Source: Shimia sp. Alg240-R146
Lineage (GTDB): Bacteria > Pseudomonadota > Alphaproteobacteria > Rhodobacterales > Rhodobacteraceae
Length of the DNA: 64,000 nt
Direction of reading: 5' to 3'
Assembly (NCBI RefSeq): GCF_947331465.1
Contig: NZ_CAMZOK010000002.1
Location: forward strand, 186,001 to 250,000
A program made the position numbers and the translations under genes. Below the pieces are notes generated by a model. It worked only from the letters and a program-made list of their open reading frames with translations. It had not been told where the DNA came from and made no database searches. Positions 1 to 8,709 of this stretch are shown here, one piece after another (the first letter of the stretch is position 1; each line of letters starts with the position of its first letter).

Positions 1-1349
1 TCTGCAAGGTCGATCAATGTCGTGGCGGCGGCGTCGTTTGACGGCATCGCTTCGGCCGGAAAGTGGTCTGAATCGCTCTCGCTGCCCATGGTTACCCCGA
101 TGCTGATGGTGACCGGAATGCGCAGGTCGCGATCGCGCAAGTAGACTGGTGTTTTTCGGACGACATCACGCAAATGATGCGCCAGCTCTGAGGCGCTTTC
201 AGGTGTGGCTCTTTGCATCACAATAAGGAACTCTTCGCCTCCGATCCGCGCGATCAGATCACCTGCCTTGACGGTCGCGCGAAGACGGCGGGCCACTTCT
301 GCAAGCACGATGTCACCAGCCGCGTGGCCGTACTTGTCGTTCACCAGCTTGAAGTGATCAAGATCTGCCACCATCACGGCGAAACCTTGTCCCTGTAGAC
401 GGGCTTGGTGCGCGGTTCGCGCCAGTTGTGGCAAGGCATAGCGGCGGTTGTAGAGGCCGGTGAGCGGATCAGTCACGGCTGCGTTTAATCCGGCCTCAAG
501 AGATCGCGACAAGCGATCCGTGAGCTTTTTGCGTTTGAGGATGACCGCAAGGCGCAGCGCCGCTTCTTCCGGGTCAAAATTGCCAACCATCACGTCGTTG
601 GCCCCTAAGTCCAATGCATTCACCCGCGCGCTGTCATCTTCGCGGTCCAGCACCATCAACACGGCCGCTTGGCGTGTTGCGGCTCTGGCGCGGATCTCCG
701 CGAGAAATCGCAGGCCTTCTTCGGGAGTGTCGGCGGTCACACCAATGACGAAGCCGTCGGGCACCGCAAAATGTGACATGGTTCGGACCGCATCGCTTAT
801 GGGGTCGGCGCGCATACGATAGGGCACGAGAGGTTTCAAACGGCGACACCATTTCAGCGCGTCCGCGCCGTCACAGGCGGCAAACACCAGCGCAGCGGGA
901 GCGTCAAAGGCGCTGCTGTCTTCGGCAAGACCGGGAATGCGCTTCGCCGTTTCCTGCAGGCGTAAACCATGTACCGTGTCATGGGCGCGTTGCAAACAGC
1001 GGATACGCGCAAGAAACGGGCCCTCGCTGATAGGGGAGGTGATGATATCATCGGCACCAGCGCGCAGAGCAGCGAGTCTGTCGCTGCGGGAAAAGTCGCT
1101 GCCGTTCACGATAATCGGCAGAGCCGCGCCGTCGGCGGACGTTTTAACAGTACGGCAGAAATCATCACGCACCATGTCCGTCAGGTCGCCGCCCAAAATC
1201 ACCAGATCCGGCGGTTCCGACCGGATCATCTCTAGAGCTTCCTGTGCGGTTTCCGCTTGCCGTGTGTCCATAAAACTGCCTGCCAGCCGTGCTTTGAGCA
1301 CGCATCGGTTTGCAGCAATACTATCGACGATCAAAAGATGACCTGTCAT
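1..1349 (-). CDS. PleD-like diguanylate cyclase, tandem degenerate receivers plus GGEEF (3' end cut by window edge)
   Basis: Reading back from ATG at 1349, the product begins MTGHLLIVDS and continues to the window edge, so the C-terminus is missing. Layout: a receiver-like domain (about residues 1-120), a second receiver-like domain (about 145-265), then a GGDEF domain with DPLTGLYNRR and the active-site signature IGGEEF, so c-di-GMP synthesis is plausible. In the first receiver the position of the phosphoacceptor Asp (LLD in Caulobacter PleD) reads LGG, and the acidic pair reads VDS rather than VDD. The second receiver is also diverged. The product-inhibition I-site five residues before GGEEF reads KAGD, not RxxD. 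The PleD-type layout is clear; normal phosphorelay control is doubtful. Confidence 0.85.
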   Translation of the reverse strand, partial: MTGHLLIVDSIAANRCVLKARLAGSFMDTRQAETAQEALEMIRSEPPDLVILGGDLTDMVRDDFCRTVKTSADGAALPIIVNGSDFSRSDRLAALRAGADDIITSPISEGPFLARIRCLQRAHDTVHGLRLQETAKRIPGLAEDSSAFDAPAALVFAACDGADALKWCRRLKPLVPYRMRADPISDAVRTMSHFAVPDGFVIGVTADTPEEGLRFLAEIRARAATRQAAVLMVLDREDDSARVNALDLGANDVMVGNFDPEEAALRLAVILKRKKLTDRLSRSLEAGLNAAVTDPLTGLYNRRYALPQLARTAHQARLQGQGFAVMVADLDHFKLVNDKYGHAAGDIVLAEVARRLRATVKAGDLIARIGGEEFLIVMQRATPESASELAHHLRDVVRKTPVYLRDRDLRIPVTISIGVTMGSESDSDHFPAEAMPSNDAAATTLIDLA

Positions 1350-1431
1350 AACGACACCTGAAAAATGGCAAACTGGTTTCCATCAGAGTGCCAAGTCAAA
1401 GGTTAAGAAAAGATTTCGAAAGTACGAAAAA

Positions 1432-1716
1432 ATGTCGCTTTCCCATGATGCAGCGGAAACCCTTGCCTTGGATGCGCTGGGTTGGCTGGTGACCAACGAC
1501 GAGGTATTGCCGGTATTCCTTGGCGCGACGGGGGCGTCTGTCGAAGATTTGCGCATCCGTGCCGGTGAGGCGGATTTCCTTGGATCGGTTCTTGAGTTTC
1601 TGACCATGGATGACACCTGGGTGGTGGCGTTCTGTGATCAGAAGGGATGTGGCTACGATCAACCTCTGATAGCGGCGCATGTGCTTTTGGGTACGGCGCG
1701 TATGCATTGGACCTGA
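1432..1716 (+). CDS. DUF3572 family protein
   Basis: This 94-residue protein has the DUF3572 pattern seen in Rhodobacterales: an N-terminal helix with ETLALDALGWL, a central GASVEDLR, a FLTMDDTWVVAFC stretch and a short Cys-containing tail. Function is unknown for the family. It is divergent from the PleD-like gene (83 bp apart). The upstream stretch is AT-rich compared with the flanks and probably holds both promoters. It lies 87 bp before the HAD gene on the same strand. Confidence 0.7.
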   Translation: MSLSHDAAETLALDALGWLVTNDEVLPVFLGATGASVEDLRIRAGEADFLGSVLEFLTMDDTWVVAFCDQKGCGYDQPLIAAHVLLGTARMHWT

Positions 1717-1803
1717 CACCCAATCGGGGTCGGTGAAAGCGCTTGTGTGACGTTGATCGGTGGGGCAAAGTCCGGCCAACACGACTTGCCACAACAGGAT
1801 TAT

Positions 1804-2496
1804 ATGATGCGCGCGGATGGGGTTCTCTTTGACAAGGACGGCACGCTTTTTGATTTCGGGGCGACTTGGAACGCGTGGGCATATACCGCAATCCAAGAGT
1901 TTGCTTCTGGCGAGGCAGGACTGGCCGCGAAGATAGCCGAGGCACTTGCCTTTGATATGGATGCGCGCAGTTTTCGGGCCGACAGCTTTGTGATTGCGGG
2001 CACCAACCGCGAGGCTGCAGAGGCTGTGGCTGCGGTTGTGGCGGGCAGCGATGTGGATGCGATCGAGCGTAAATTGGCGGTTGATGCCGCCGAAGCGCCG
2101 CTTGCGCCAGCCGTGCCGCTTGCGCCCTATCTGAGCGGTTTGCGCGCCAAAGGTCTTAAGCTTGGCGTGATGACCAATGACAGCGCCTATTCGGCGAAGG
2201 CCCAATTGCAAAGCGCAGGCGTGACTGACCTGTTTGATTTTATTGCGGGATTTGACAGCGGTTATGGCGCCAAGCCTGATCCCGATCCGTTGTTGGCGTT
2301 TGCTGATCAGCAGGCGCTGGCGCCGGAGCGGGTCGTTATGGTGGGCGACAGCACCCATGATCTGATCGCGGGTCGGCGCGCGGGCATGCAAACAGTTGGC
2401 GTTCTGACAGGCATGGCGCCGAAAAATGAGCTTGCGCCTTATGCCGACGTGGTTTTGCCTGACATCGGCCATATCCCCGGATGGCTAACGACCTGA
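1804..2496 (+). CDS. HAD-superfamily hydrolase, phosphoglycolate phosphatase-like
   Basis: All four HAD motifs are visible: DKDGTL near the N-terminus (nucleophile Asp and acid/base Asp), MTNDSA (motif II), GAKPDP (motif III Lys) and MVGDSTHDLIAG (motif IV). A helical cap lies between motifs I and II, as in Gph/PGP-type phosphatases. Substrate is not predictable. An upstream in-frame GTG (1747) is possible, but ATG at 1804 has an AGGA element about 8 bases before it and begins directly at the family's usual N-terminus, so I chose it; 230 residues. Confidence 0.85.
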   Translation: MMRADGVLFDKDGTLFDFGATWNAWAYTAIQEFASGEAGLAAKIAEALAFDMDARSFRADSFVIAGTNREAAEAVAAVVAGSDVDAIERKLAVDAAEAPLAPAVPLAPYLSGLRAKGLKLGVMTNDSAYSAKAQLQSAGVTDLFDFIAGFDSGYGAKPDPDPLLAFADQQALAPERVVMVGDSTHDLIAGRRAGMQTVGVLTGMAPKNELAPYADVVLPDIGHIPGWLTT

Positions 2497-2510
2497 TCCT
2501 TTCCTGTTTT

Positions 2511-2570
2511 CCCGCGCAAGCGCGCGGGCCACGCCCAACCTCTGGCAGGGGCCGTTTGGCCCCGAAGAGG
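2511..2570 (+). other. Two stem-loops in the leader before the mttB-family gene
   Basis: Between the HAD gene and the next gene there are about 200 bases without a gene. Directly visible are a 7-bp perfect GC stem with a 4-base loop (2511-2528), and a second hairpin with a 6-bp stem GGGGCC/GGCCCC around GTTT (2548-2563) enclosed by CCTCT/AGAGG (2539-2570). Neither is followed by a T-run, so they are not classic terminators. They may be a leader structure, a weak terminator for the HAD gene, or chance in GC-rich DNA. I could not match them to a riboswitch class. Confidence 0.35.
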
Positions 2571-2699
2571 ACGGGAGCGCTTGGCTCGTGTGCCGTGCTG
2601 CGGCACTGAGGGCGAAAAAACGACAGCTTCTGTCGCAATCGCGCAGACTCCACTTGCCAGCCGCGCTTTGCTTGGGGCAGGTGACGACGGGAGGCTTTT

Positions 2700-4286
2700 A
2701 TGGCGGACACAGACGGGCGCGCGCAGCGCAAGGGCGGACGGACCGGTGGACGAGCCGGTGGGCGGGCCGGTAAGGCCGCGCGGCGCGGCAAAGCGGGTGT
2801 CATCGAGCAAATGCCATGGCGGCTGCCGGTCAATATGGATCGCCCAACCGAGCCTCTGAGCCCTGAGGGTGTGCACGCCGTCCATGAAGGGTCGATGCGC
2901 ATTCTTGAAGAGATTGGCATCGAGTTTTTCAATACAGAGGCCCGCGACATCCTGAAGGAGGCCGGGTGCTCTGTAGACGGGGACACGGTGCGCATGGGGC
3001 GCGATTTCGTGATGGAAATGGTCGCCAAAGCGCCGTCGAGCTGGACGTTGACCCCGCGCAATCCGGACCGTCAGATCACAATGGGTGAAAACCATATTCT
3101 ATTTGGCAATGTGTCCAGCCCGCCCAACTATTGGGATATGGAGTTGGGCCGCAAAGTCACGGGCACGCGCGAGATGTGTGCGAACCTGTTTAAGCTGAGC
3201 CAGTATTTCAACTGCATCCACTTTGTTGGCGGCTATCCGGTGGAGCCGCAGGACATTCACGCCTCTGTGCGCCATCTGGACGTGCTTTATGACAAGCTCA
3301 CTCTGACCGACAAAGTCGCTCACACTTATAGTCTTGGCAAAGAGCGGGTTGAGGATGCAATGGAGATGGTGCGCATCTCGGGTGGCTGGACAGATGAGGA
3401 ATTTGAGGCCAGCCCAAAGCTCTACACCAACATCAACTCCACCTCGCCGCTGAAGCACGATGAGCCGATGATGGACGGGTGGATGCGTATGGCGCGGCGC
3501 AACCAAGGCCTTGTGGTCACGCCGTTTACGCTTGCGGGTGCGATGGCGCCAGTGACCATGTCGGGCGCTGTGGCGCAATCGCTGGCGGAGGCGCTCTGTG
3601 CTGTGGCCTTGGCGCAATACATCCGACCAGGGGCGGCCTGCGCAATTGGCACGTTTACCTCCAATGTCGACATGAAGTCCGGCGCACCGGCCTTTGGCAC
3701 GCCTGAGTACATGCGCGCCACGCAAATGACCGGCCAAATGGCGCGGTTTTATGATCTGCCGATGCGGGCAAGCGGCGTTTGCGCGGCCAATGTTCCGGAC
3801 GGCCAAGCCATGTGGGAGACCTCAAACAGCCTCTGGAGCGCGGTGCAATCGGGCGCCAATATGGTCTACCACGCGGCAGGCTGGCTTGAAGGCGGGCTGA
3901 TTGCCAGTCCTGAGAAATTTGTCATGGATTGCGAAATTCTTCAGATGATACAGCGCTATATGGAGCCGGAACTCTGGGCCACGGGGCCGGAGGAGATCGC
4001 GATTGATGCGATCAAAGACGTCGGCAGCACCGGACACTTCTTTGGCATCCAGCACACACAGGATCGATATACCACCGCGTTCTACCAGCCGTTTGCCAGT
4101 GATTGGCGCAATTACGAGGCATGGGAGGCCGCAGGCGGCGTCTGGACGCCGGAACGCGCGCATCACATCTACAAGGATATCATCAACACCTTTGAGGCGC
4201 CTCCGATGGACGCGGCGATCCGCGAAGAGTTGGCGGCCTTTGTTGCGCGGCGCAAAGAAGAAGGCGGCGCACCAACAGATTTCTGA
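2700..4286 (+). CDS. Trimethylamine methyltransferase (MttB) family protein, non-pyrrolysine type
   Basis: A 528-residue member of the MttB superfamily of corrinoid-dependent methyltransferases. Family features include LSPEGVHAVHEGSMRILEEI at the start of the barrel, the region TINST/SPLKHDEPM, and a C-terminal RREEE-like helix. True TMA methyltransferase of methanogens carries an in-frame amber codon read as pyrrolysine; this frame has none, so it belongs with the MtgB-like relatives that demethylate quaternary amines such as glycine betaine, or others with unknown substrate. The first 35 residues are a Gly/Arg-rich basic tail outside the fold. Start at ATG 2700 has a GGGAGG element just before it. 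No corrinoid protein gene is adjacent. Confidence 0.8.
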   Translation: MADTDGRAQRKGGRTGGRAGGRAGKAARRGKAGVIEQMPWRLPVNMDRPTEPLSPEGVHAVHEGSMRILEEIGIEFFNTEARDILKEAGCSVDGDTVRMGRDFVMEMVAKAPSSWTLTPRNPDRQITMGENHILFGNVSSPPNYWDMELGRKVTGTREMCANLFKLSQYFNCIHFVGGYPVEPQDIHASVRHLDVLYDKLTLTDKVAHTYSLGKERVEDAMEMVRISGGWTDEEFEASPKLYTNINSTSPLKHDEPMMDGWMRMARRNQGLVVTPFTLAGAMAPVTMSGAVAQSLAEALCAVALAQYIRPGAACAIGTFTSNVDMKSGAPAFGTPEYMRATQMTGQMARFYDLPMRASGVCAANVPDGQAMWETSNSLWSAVQSGANMVYHAAGWLEGGLIASPEKFVMDCEILQMIQRYMEPELWATGPEEIAIDAIKDVGSTGHFFGIQHTQDRYTTAFYQPFASDWRNYEAWEAAGGVWTPERAHHIYKDIINTFEAPPMDAAIREELAAFVARRKEEGGAPTDF

Positions 4287-4354
4287 GTCAATTTACCACG
4301 TTGTTTTTCCACATAGTTTTGCGGTACTATCCCGCCAAATCTGTGGAGGCGGGC

Positions 4355-6070
4355 ATGTATAGCGAAGACGGGCGAACCATGGCGGGACGCGTTGAGATGG
4401 CCATCGTTGGTGCGGTGGCGGGATTGGCGATGTGGGCGCTGTTGGACAAGGGCCGCGACATCGTAACGAACCCGCACGCGTATCTGGCAACGGTGTCCTT
4501 TGCTGCCGGTTTTTTTGCAGTTCTATTGGGGCTGAGCGGCCCGCATCGGGTGGCACGTGCAGCTTTGCCTGCGTTGCTGCTTGGTGGTGTCGGCGCACTT
4601 CTGATCACGTTGTCGGGGTTGCGGTTTGGCACACTGGACGAGATCGGCCAGGCGGGGCATCCCATTGCGGGATGGGCTTTGTTTCTGTGTATTGCCACAC
4701 CGTTTGCAGCCGTCAGATTGGTGCAACACGAAAGCCTGACGGACTATGGCCGGCTGTTTGACACTAGCTGGAGCATTATGGTGCGCTACTCAGCCGGTTG
4801 GTTGTTTACGGGCATTTTGTTTGGCGTGGCGTTTTTGTCCCATGCCTTGTTGGACATTGTCGGCATCACGATCATCGAAGATCTTTTGGAACACGAGCCA
4901 GTCCTGTGGGCATTTGTTGGTTTTTCACTGGGGCTTGGCTTGTCGGTCGTGCACGAGCTGCGGCAATATTTGTCGCCTTACCTGTTGTTGCGGATGTTGC
5001 GCATGCTGGTGCCGGTGGTGCTGGTTGTGGTGGCGGTTTTTGCTGCGGCTGCTTTGTTTCAAGGGCCTGACCAGCTGTTCGGTAGCCTGAGCCGTGCAGC
5101 GACGCTTCTGGCGGTCGCGTTGGTGATGATTTCCTTGATCAGTATCGCGCTGGATCGCAGCGATGCGGATGCACTTGAACCACGCTGGATGCGGCTGGCA
5201 ACGGCGGCTTTGGCGATGCTCTTGCCGGTGATCGCGGCGCTTGCGGTTTACGCGATCTGGCTGCGGGTTGCACAATATGGCTGGACGCCGACACGCTTGT
5301 TGGCGGCGGCGGTGGCGTTTGTCATAGTGCTGTACGGGGTGGCCTATCCGGTGTGCGTAGTGATGGGGGCCAGCTGGATGGCGCGGGTGCGTCGGGCCAA
5401 TGTCTGGATTGCGGGGGCGACCCTAGTTTCAATCGCGGCGTGGATGTCGCCAGCTTTGAATGCCGAGCGAATTTCCACATCAAATCAGGTGGCACGGGCA
5501 GAAAGTGGTGCGGTGCGCCCTGATCAAGCGCCGCTTTGGGAAATGCAGCATGAGTGGGGCAAGGCCGGCCGGGCTGGGTTTGCGGTGTTGCAAACCTCTG
5601 ACAATGATGTGCTGGCGAAAGCGGCGGACGAGGCCGCAAATGGACAGCAGCAAAGGCGCGAAGATCAGAAGGCTCACAAAATCCAACAATTGTTGGACGT
5701 GTTGGTTGTTCTGCCTGAGGGAGAAGCAATCACCGCCGAACAGATTAGCAATATGGGAATGTGGAAGTTGGACAGTTTGGCAGACTGTGGAGAAGCCCTT
5801 GAGGCGCGGTGCGTTTTGGTTTTTGGCGACTTTGATCCAACCAGTGACGCGCGGCAGGGTGTTTTGTTGCAAGCTATCTCCGGGCGGTCTGAGTGGCGTC
5901 GCTGGCTGGTGACACTCTATCCCGACTCAGTTGAACTGCAGGGTCGGGAACGCGTTGATAGCCTGACGGCTGCACATATCCAAAAGCTTGTCGACGGGGA
6001 GTACCGCGTCGCCCCTTCCAGCCTTAATTCCCTTTGGATCGGCGATCTCGAAATATTACCGGCCAAGTAG
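4355..6070 (+). CDS. DUF4153 family polytopic inner-membrane protein
   Basis: This 571-residue protein has about ten hydrophobic segments in its first 400 residues, then a soluble C-terminal part of about 180 residues. The arrangement and the early DKGRDIV and later HELRQYLSPYLLLR segments fit DUF4153, a family of unknown function. I chose ATG 4355 because a GGAGG element lies about 8 bases before it; an upstream TTG at 4301 has no such site. It follows the mttB-family gene after 68 bp, but nothing indicates a joint function. Confidence 0.7.
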   Translation: MYSEDGRTMAGRVEMAIVGAVAGLAMWALLDKGRDIVTNPHAYLATVSFAAGFFAVLLGLSGPHRVARAALPALLLGGVGALLITLSGLRFGTLDEIGQAGHPIAGWALFLCIATPFAAVRLVQHESLTDYGRLFDTSWSIMVRYSAGWLFTGILFGVAFLSHALLDIVGITIIEDLLEHEPVLWAFVGFSLGLGLSVVHELRQYLSPYLLLRMLRMLVPVVLVVVAVFAAAALFQGPDQLFGSLSRAATLLAVALVMISLISIALDRSDADALEPRWMRLATAALAMLLPVIAALAVYAIWLRVAQYGWTPTRLLAAAVAFVIVLYGVAYPVCVVMGASWMARVRRANVWIAGATLVSIAAWMSPALNAERISTSNQVARAESGAVRPDQAPLWEMQHEWGKAGRAGFAVLQTSDNDVLAKAADEAANGQQQRREDQKAHKIQQLLDVLVVLPEGEAITAEQISNMGMWKLDSLADCGEALEARCVLVFGDFDPTSDARQGVLLQAISGRSEWRRWLVTLYPDSVELQGRERVDSLTAAHIQKLVDGEYRVAPSSLNSLWIGDLEILPAK

Positions 6071-6134
6071 CGGTGTTGGGACTTTTTTAACCTCGCTGTG
6101 GCTTTATCCTTGCGAGAACGATTGAGGTGAACAG

Positions 6135-6722
6135 ATGCATGGTCTGATCAACAGAGCCATACAGTGTTTTGTGCGCGACAGCTATGGACAGCGCCGGTGG
6201 GTGGATGTGACCCGTTTGGCGGAACTTGAAATCATCGATTTCGAGGCGATGCTGCATTATGAGGACAGCACAACAAAGGCGTTGATTGCCTCTATTGCTA
6301 AGTTGTTGGGCGTTCCCGAAGAAACCGTGCTTGAGGATCTGGGAACTTACCTTGTGTCGCATCCCAATGTTGAGGCGCTGAGGCGTCTGTTGCGGTTTGG
6401 CGGCGTGAACTTTGTCGAATTCCTGCATTCGCTCGATGATTTGCCCGAGCGTGCGAGATTGGCCGTGGATGACCTGACCATGCCGGGACTGGAGCTTGAA
6501 GAACACAGCCCGGAAAAGTTCAGCCTGCGATGCTCCTATGACTATATCGGATTTGGCCACGTCATCATCGGGGTTCTCAGAACGATGGCAGATGATTATG
6601 GTGCGCTTGTGTTCCTTGAGCACAGTGGCGTTAAAGATGGCGTCGAGGTTATTGATATAACGTTGATTGAAACCGCCTTTGCCAGTGGCCGTGAGTTCGA
6701 TTTGGGCGCGCGTGCGGAATAG
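6135..6722 (+). CDS. H-NOX (HNOB)-fold protein, apparently lacking heme ligands
   Basis: The 195-residue product aligns end to end with H-NOX domains. Its start (MHGLINRAIQCFVRDSYG) matches the soluble guanylate cyclase beta-1 start (MYGFVNHALELLVIRNYG) closely, and EFLHSLDDL matches EFLQNLDAL. At the next position, where guanylate cyclase has the proximal His (LDALHDH), this protein has Pro (LDDLPER). The YxSxR motif that binds heme propionates is also replaced (RCSYDY at that place). It is followed after 9 bp by an HNOBA-GGDEF gene, the usual partner. The family call is strong; heme or NO binding is doubtful on the visible residues. Confidence 0.8.
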   Translation: MHGLINRAIQCFVRDSYGQRRWVDVTRLAELEIIDFEAMLHYEDSTTKALIASIAKLLGVPEETVLEDLGTYLVSHPNVEALRRLLRFGGVNFVEFLHSLDDLPERARLAVDDLTMPGLELEEHSPEKFSLRCSYDYIGFGHVIIGVLRTMADDYGALVFLEHSGVKDGVEVIDITLIETAFASGREFDLGARAE

Positions 6723-6731
6723 GGTACGAGT

Positions 6732-7736
6732 ATGACGGATACGCAAGACATGCTTCAGATGTTGGACGTTTTATGTCCAATGCACGTCCAATTGGACGTC
6801 GACGGGCGGATTTCCCATGCGGGCCCGACGTTGCAAAAACTGTATCCGGATTTGGCTTTGTCTGGGCAAAGTTTTCTCGATGTATTCGAGTTGAGCCGCC
6901 CGAAGCGCATCACGAATATGAAAGACTTGCTTGCAACGGCAGGACAAAAATTGCACCTGCGCAAGCGCTTGCAGCCACTCACCGGCCTCAAGGGTGTTCT
7001 GGTGCCGATGCCTACGATTGGCGGCGCGATGGTGAACCTCGGGTTTGGCATTTCGATTTTGGACGCGGTGAGCGACTATGACCTGAATGCCGCGGATTTT
7101 GCCGCGACCGATCTGACAATTGAAATGCTGTATTTGGTGGAAGCAAAATCCGCCGCGATGGAAGCGTCGCGCAAGCTGAACCTGCGCTTGCAGGGGGCGA
7201 TGATTGCCGCCGAAGAACAAGCCTTCACTGACACGTTGACCGGCTTGAAGAATCGCCGCGCGCTGGAGCATATCCTGCCGCGCATGGTTAAGGATTGCAC
7301 CCCCTTTGGGCTGATGCAGGTCGATCTGGATTTCTTTAAGCAGGTGAATGATGCTCTTGGCCACGCGGCTGGGGACGCTGTGTTGCAACATGTGGCACGG
7401 GTTCTGGTGGAATCCAGCCGTGATGAAGATTGCGTTGCGCGCGTTGGCGGGGATGAATTTGTACTGGTGTTTCACGGCACCACGGATGTCGAGATCATGG
7501 GACGCATTGCGGAGCGCATCATCTCGGAAATCGAAAAGCCTGTGCCGTTCCGCGATTCTGTTTGCAAAGTGTCCGCCAGCGTTGGCATTGCGATGTACGC
7601 CGGCTGCGGCGAAACCGATATGGATCAGTTGCTGAGTGATGCGGACACAGCGCTCTATGCCTCCAAACACGCTGGGCGGTCGACGTATCGCATGTTTGAC
7701 CCGCAGATGCGTGAATCCGGCCCGTTGGCCGGTTAA
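6732..7736 (+). CDS. HNOBA-GGDEF diguanylate cyclase, partner of the H-NOX-fold protein
   Basis: 334 residues. About residues 1-130 resemble the HNOBA (heme-NO-binding-associated) PAS-like domain of soluble guanylate cyclases, including SFLDVFELSRP (cyclase: SLLSVFSLVRP). A signalling helix follows (DLTIEMLYLVEAKSAAMEA), then a GGDEF domain with DTLTGLKNRR and VGGDEF. An I-site RDED lies exactly five residues before GGDEF, so feedback inhibition by c-di-GMP is likely. It is 9 bp downstream of the H-NOX-like gene and surely co-transcribed; together they copy the guanylate cyclase layout with c-di-GMP as output. The 3' end overlaps the convergent LysR gene by 4 bp. Confidence 0.88.
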   Translation: MTDTQDMLQMLDVLCPMHVQLDVDGRISHAGPTLQKLYPDLALSGQSFLDVFELSRPKRITNMKDLLATAGQKLHLRKRLQPLTGLKGVLVPMPTIGGAMVNLGFGISILDAVSDYDLNAADFAATDLTIEMLYLVEAKSAAMEASRKLNLRLQGAMIAAEEQAFTDTLTGLKNRRALEHILPRMVKDCTPFGLMQVDLDFFKQVNDALGHAAGDAVLQHVARVLVESSRDEDCVARVGGDEFVLVFHGTTDVEIMGRIAERIISEIEKPVPFRDSVCKVSASVGIAMYAGCGETDMDQLLSDADTALYASKHAGRSTYRMFDPQMRESGPLAG

Positions 7737-8635
7737 CGGGCGATACGCTGGCGGCATTCGCCTGACATGTAATCCACAAACAACCGGATTTTCGGATCCT
7801 GAAACTTGCGATGCGGGTAGAGACAGCCGAAGGCGGCTGGCAGGGGCGGCGTGTCGGGCAGTACTTCGACCAAGTCACCACTGTTCAAATGCTGCGCAAC
7901 GTCAAACCGCACTTTGTTGGCGATTCCAGCCCCTTCCAGAGCCCACTGGGTCAGAACGTCGCCGTCATCCGCATCAAATCGGCCTTTAGCCTCGATCTTG
8001 CGCGGGCCTTTGTCGGTTTGCAGGGTCCAAAAATACTCGGGTGAACGGGGAAACCGCAGCAGCAGGCAATTGTGACTTTTCAAAAGTTCATCCGGTGTTT
8101 TCGGAATTCCGGCGCGGGCCAGATAGTCGGGCGCGGCGACAAGTACACGGTCACAATCTGCGATCTTGCGCAGCTTGAAGTTGCTGTCTTTCAGTTCACC
8201 AAGAACAAAGGCCACGTCCATCCCGTCTTCCAGTAGATCGACTTTGCGGTCAGAAAGCCGCAAGCGGACGTCCACATCCGGGTAGGCTTCTGAAAACGCA
8301 GGGATCAATGGTGCGATGATGCGTCGACCGACGCCAAGCGGCGCGGTCACGCGAATGGTGCCTCTCGGGTGGTCGGAGAAATCGGCAACCACCGCTTCGG
8401 CCTCCTCCAAGGCTTCGATCACCTTGCGGGCATGATCGTAAAAAACCTTGCCCACTTCTGTGGGAGAAAGATTGCGGGTTGTGCGATTAAACAACCGCGC
8501 GCCGAGGCGGCCTTCCAATTCTTTGATGCGGTTTGAGGCCACCGCAGGCGTCAGACGTAGATCGCGTCCGCCTGATGTGATGGATCCGAGTTCCACAACA
8601 CGCACGAACACGCGCAGGCTTTCTAGATAAGGCAT
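7733..8635 (-). CDS. LysR-family transcriptional regulator, divergent from xdhABC
   Basis: 300 residues with an N-terminal winged helix (MPYLESLRVFVRVVELGSI, then LTPAVASNRIKELEGRLGARLFNRTTR) and a LysR effector domain beginning near residue 90. The divergent arrangement with the xanthine dehydrogenase operon, sharing a 200-bp region with a perfect inverted repeat, suggests that it controls that operon. The effector is unknown; a purine or its breakdown product is an inference. Sequence type is that of the large group of LysR proteins sometimes annotated as CrgA/DsdC-like, without a more precise call. Confidence 0.88.
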   Translation of the reverse strand: MPYLESLRVFVRVVELGSITSGGRDLRLTPAVASNRIKELEGRLGARLFNRTTRNLSPTEVGKVFYDHARKVIEALEEAEAVVADFSDHPRGTIRVTAPLGVGRRIIAPLIPAFSEAYPDVDVRLRLSDRKVDLLEDGMDVAFVLGELKDSNFKLRKIADCDRVLVAAPDYLARAGIPKTPDELLKSHNCLLLRFPRSPEYFWTLQTDKGPRKIEAKGRFDADDGDVLTQWALEGAGIANKVRFDVAQHLNSGDLVEVLPDTPPLPAAFGCLYPHRKFQDPKIRLFVDYMSGECRQRIAR

Positions 8636-8709
8636 GATCTCTCTCCGCAGCGGTTTTCACGGGCATCTTGCCCGATTTTACGCATTCTAGCAGTGAAAGA
8701 GGGATACAT

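Noticed and set aside
2700..4286. Pyrrolysine-containing methyltransferase
   Set aside because: The frame is open without an internal amber codon, so there is no sign of pyrrolysine.
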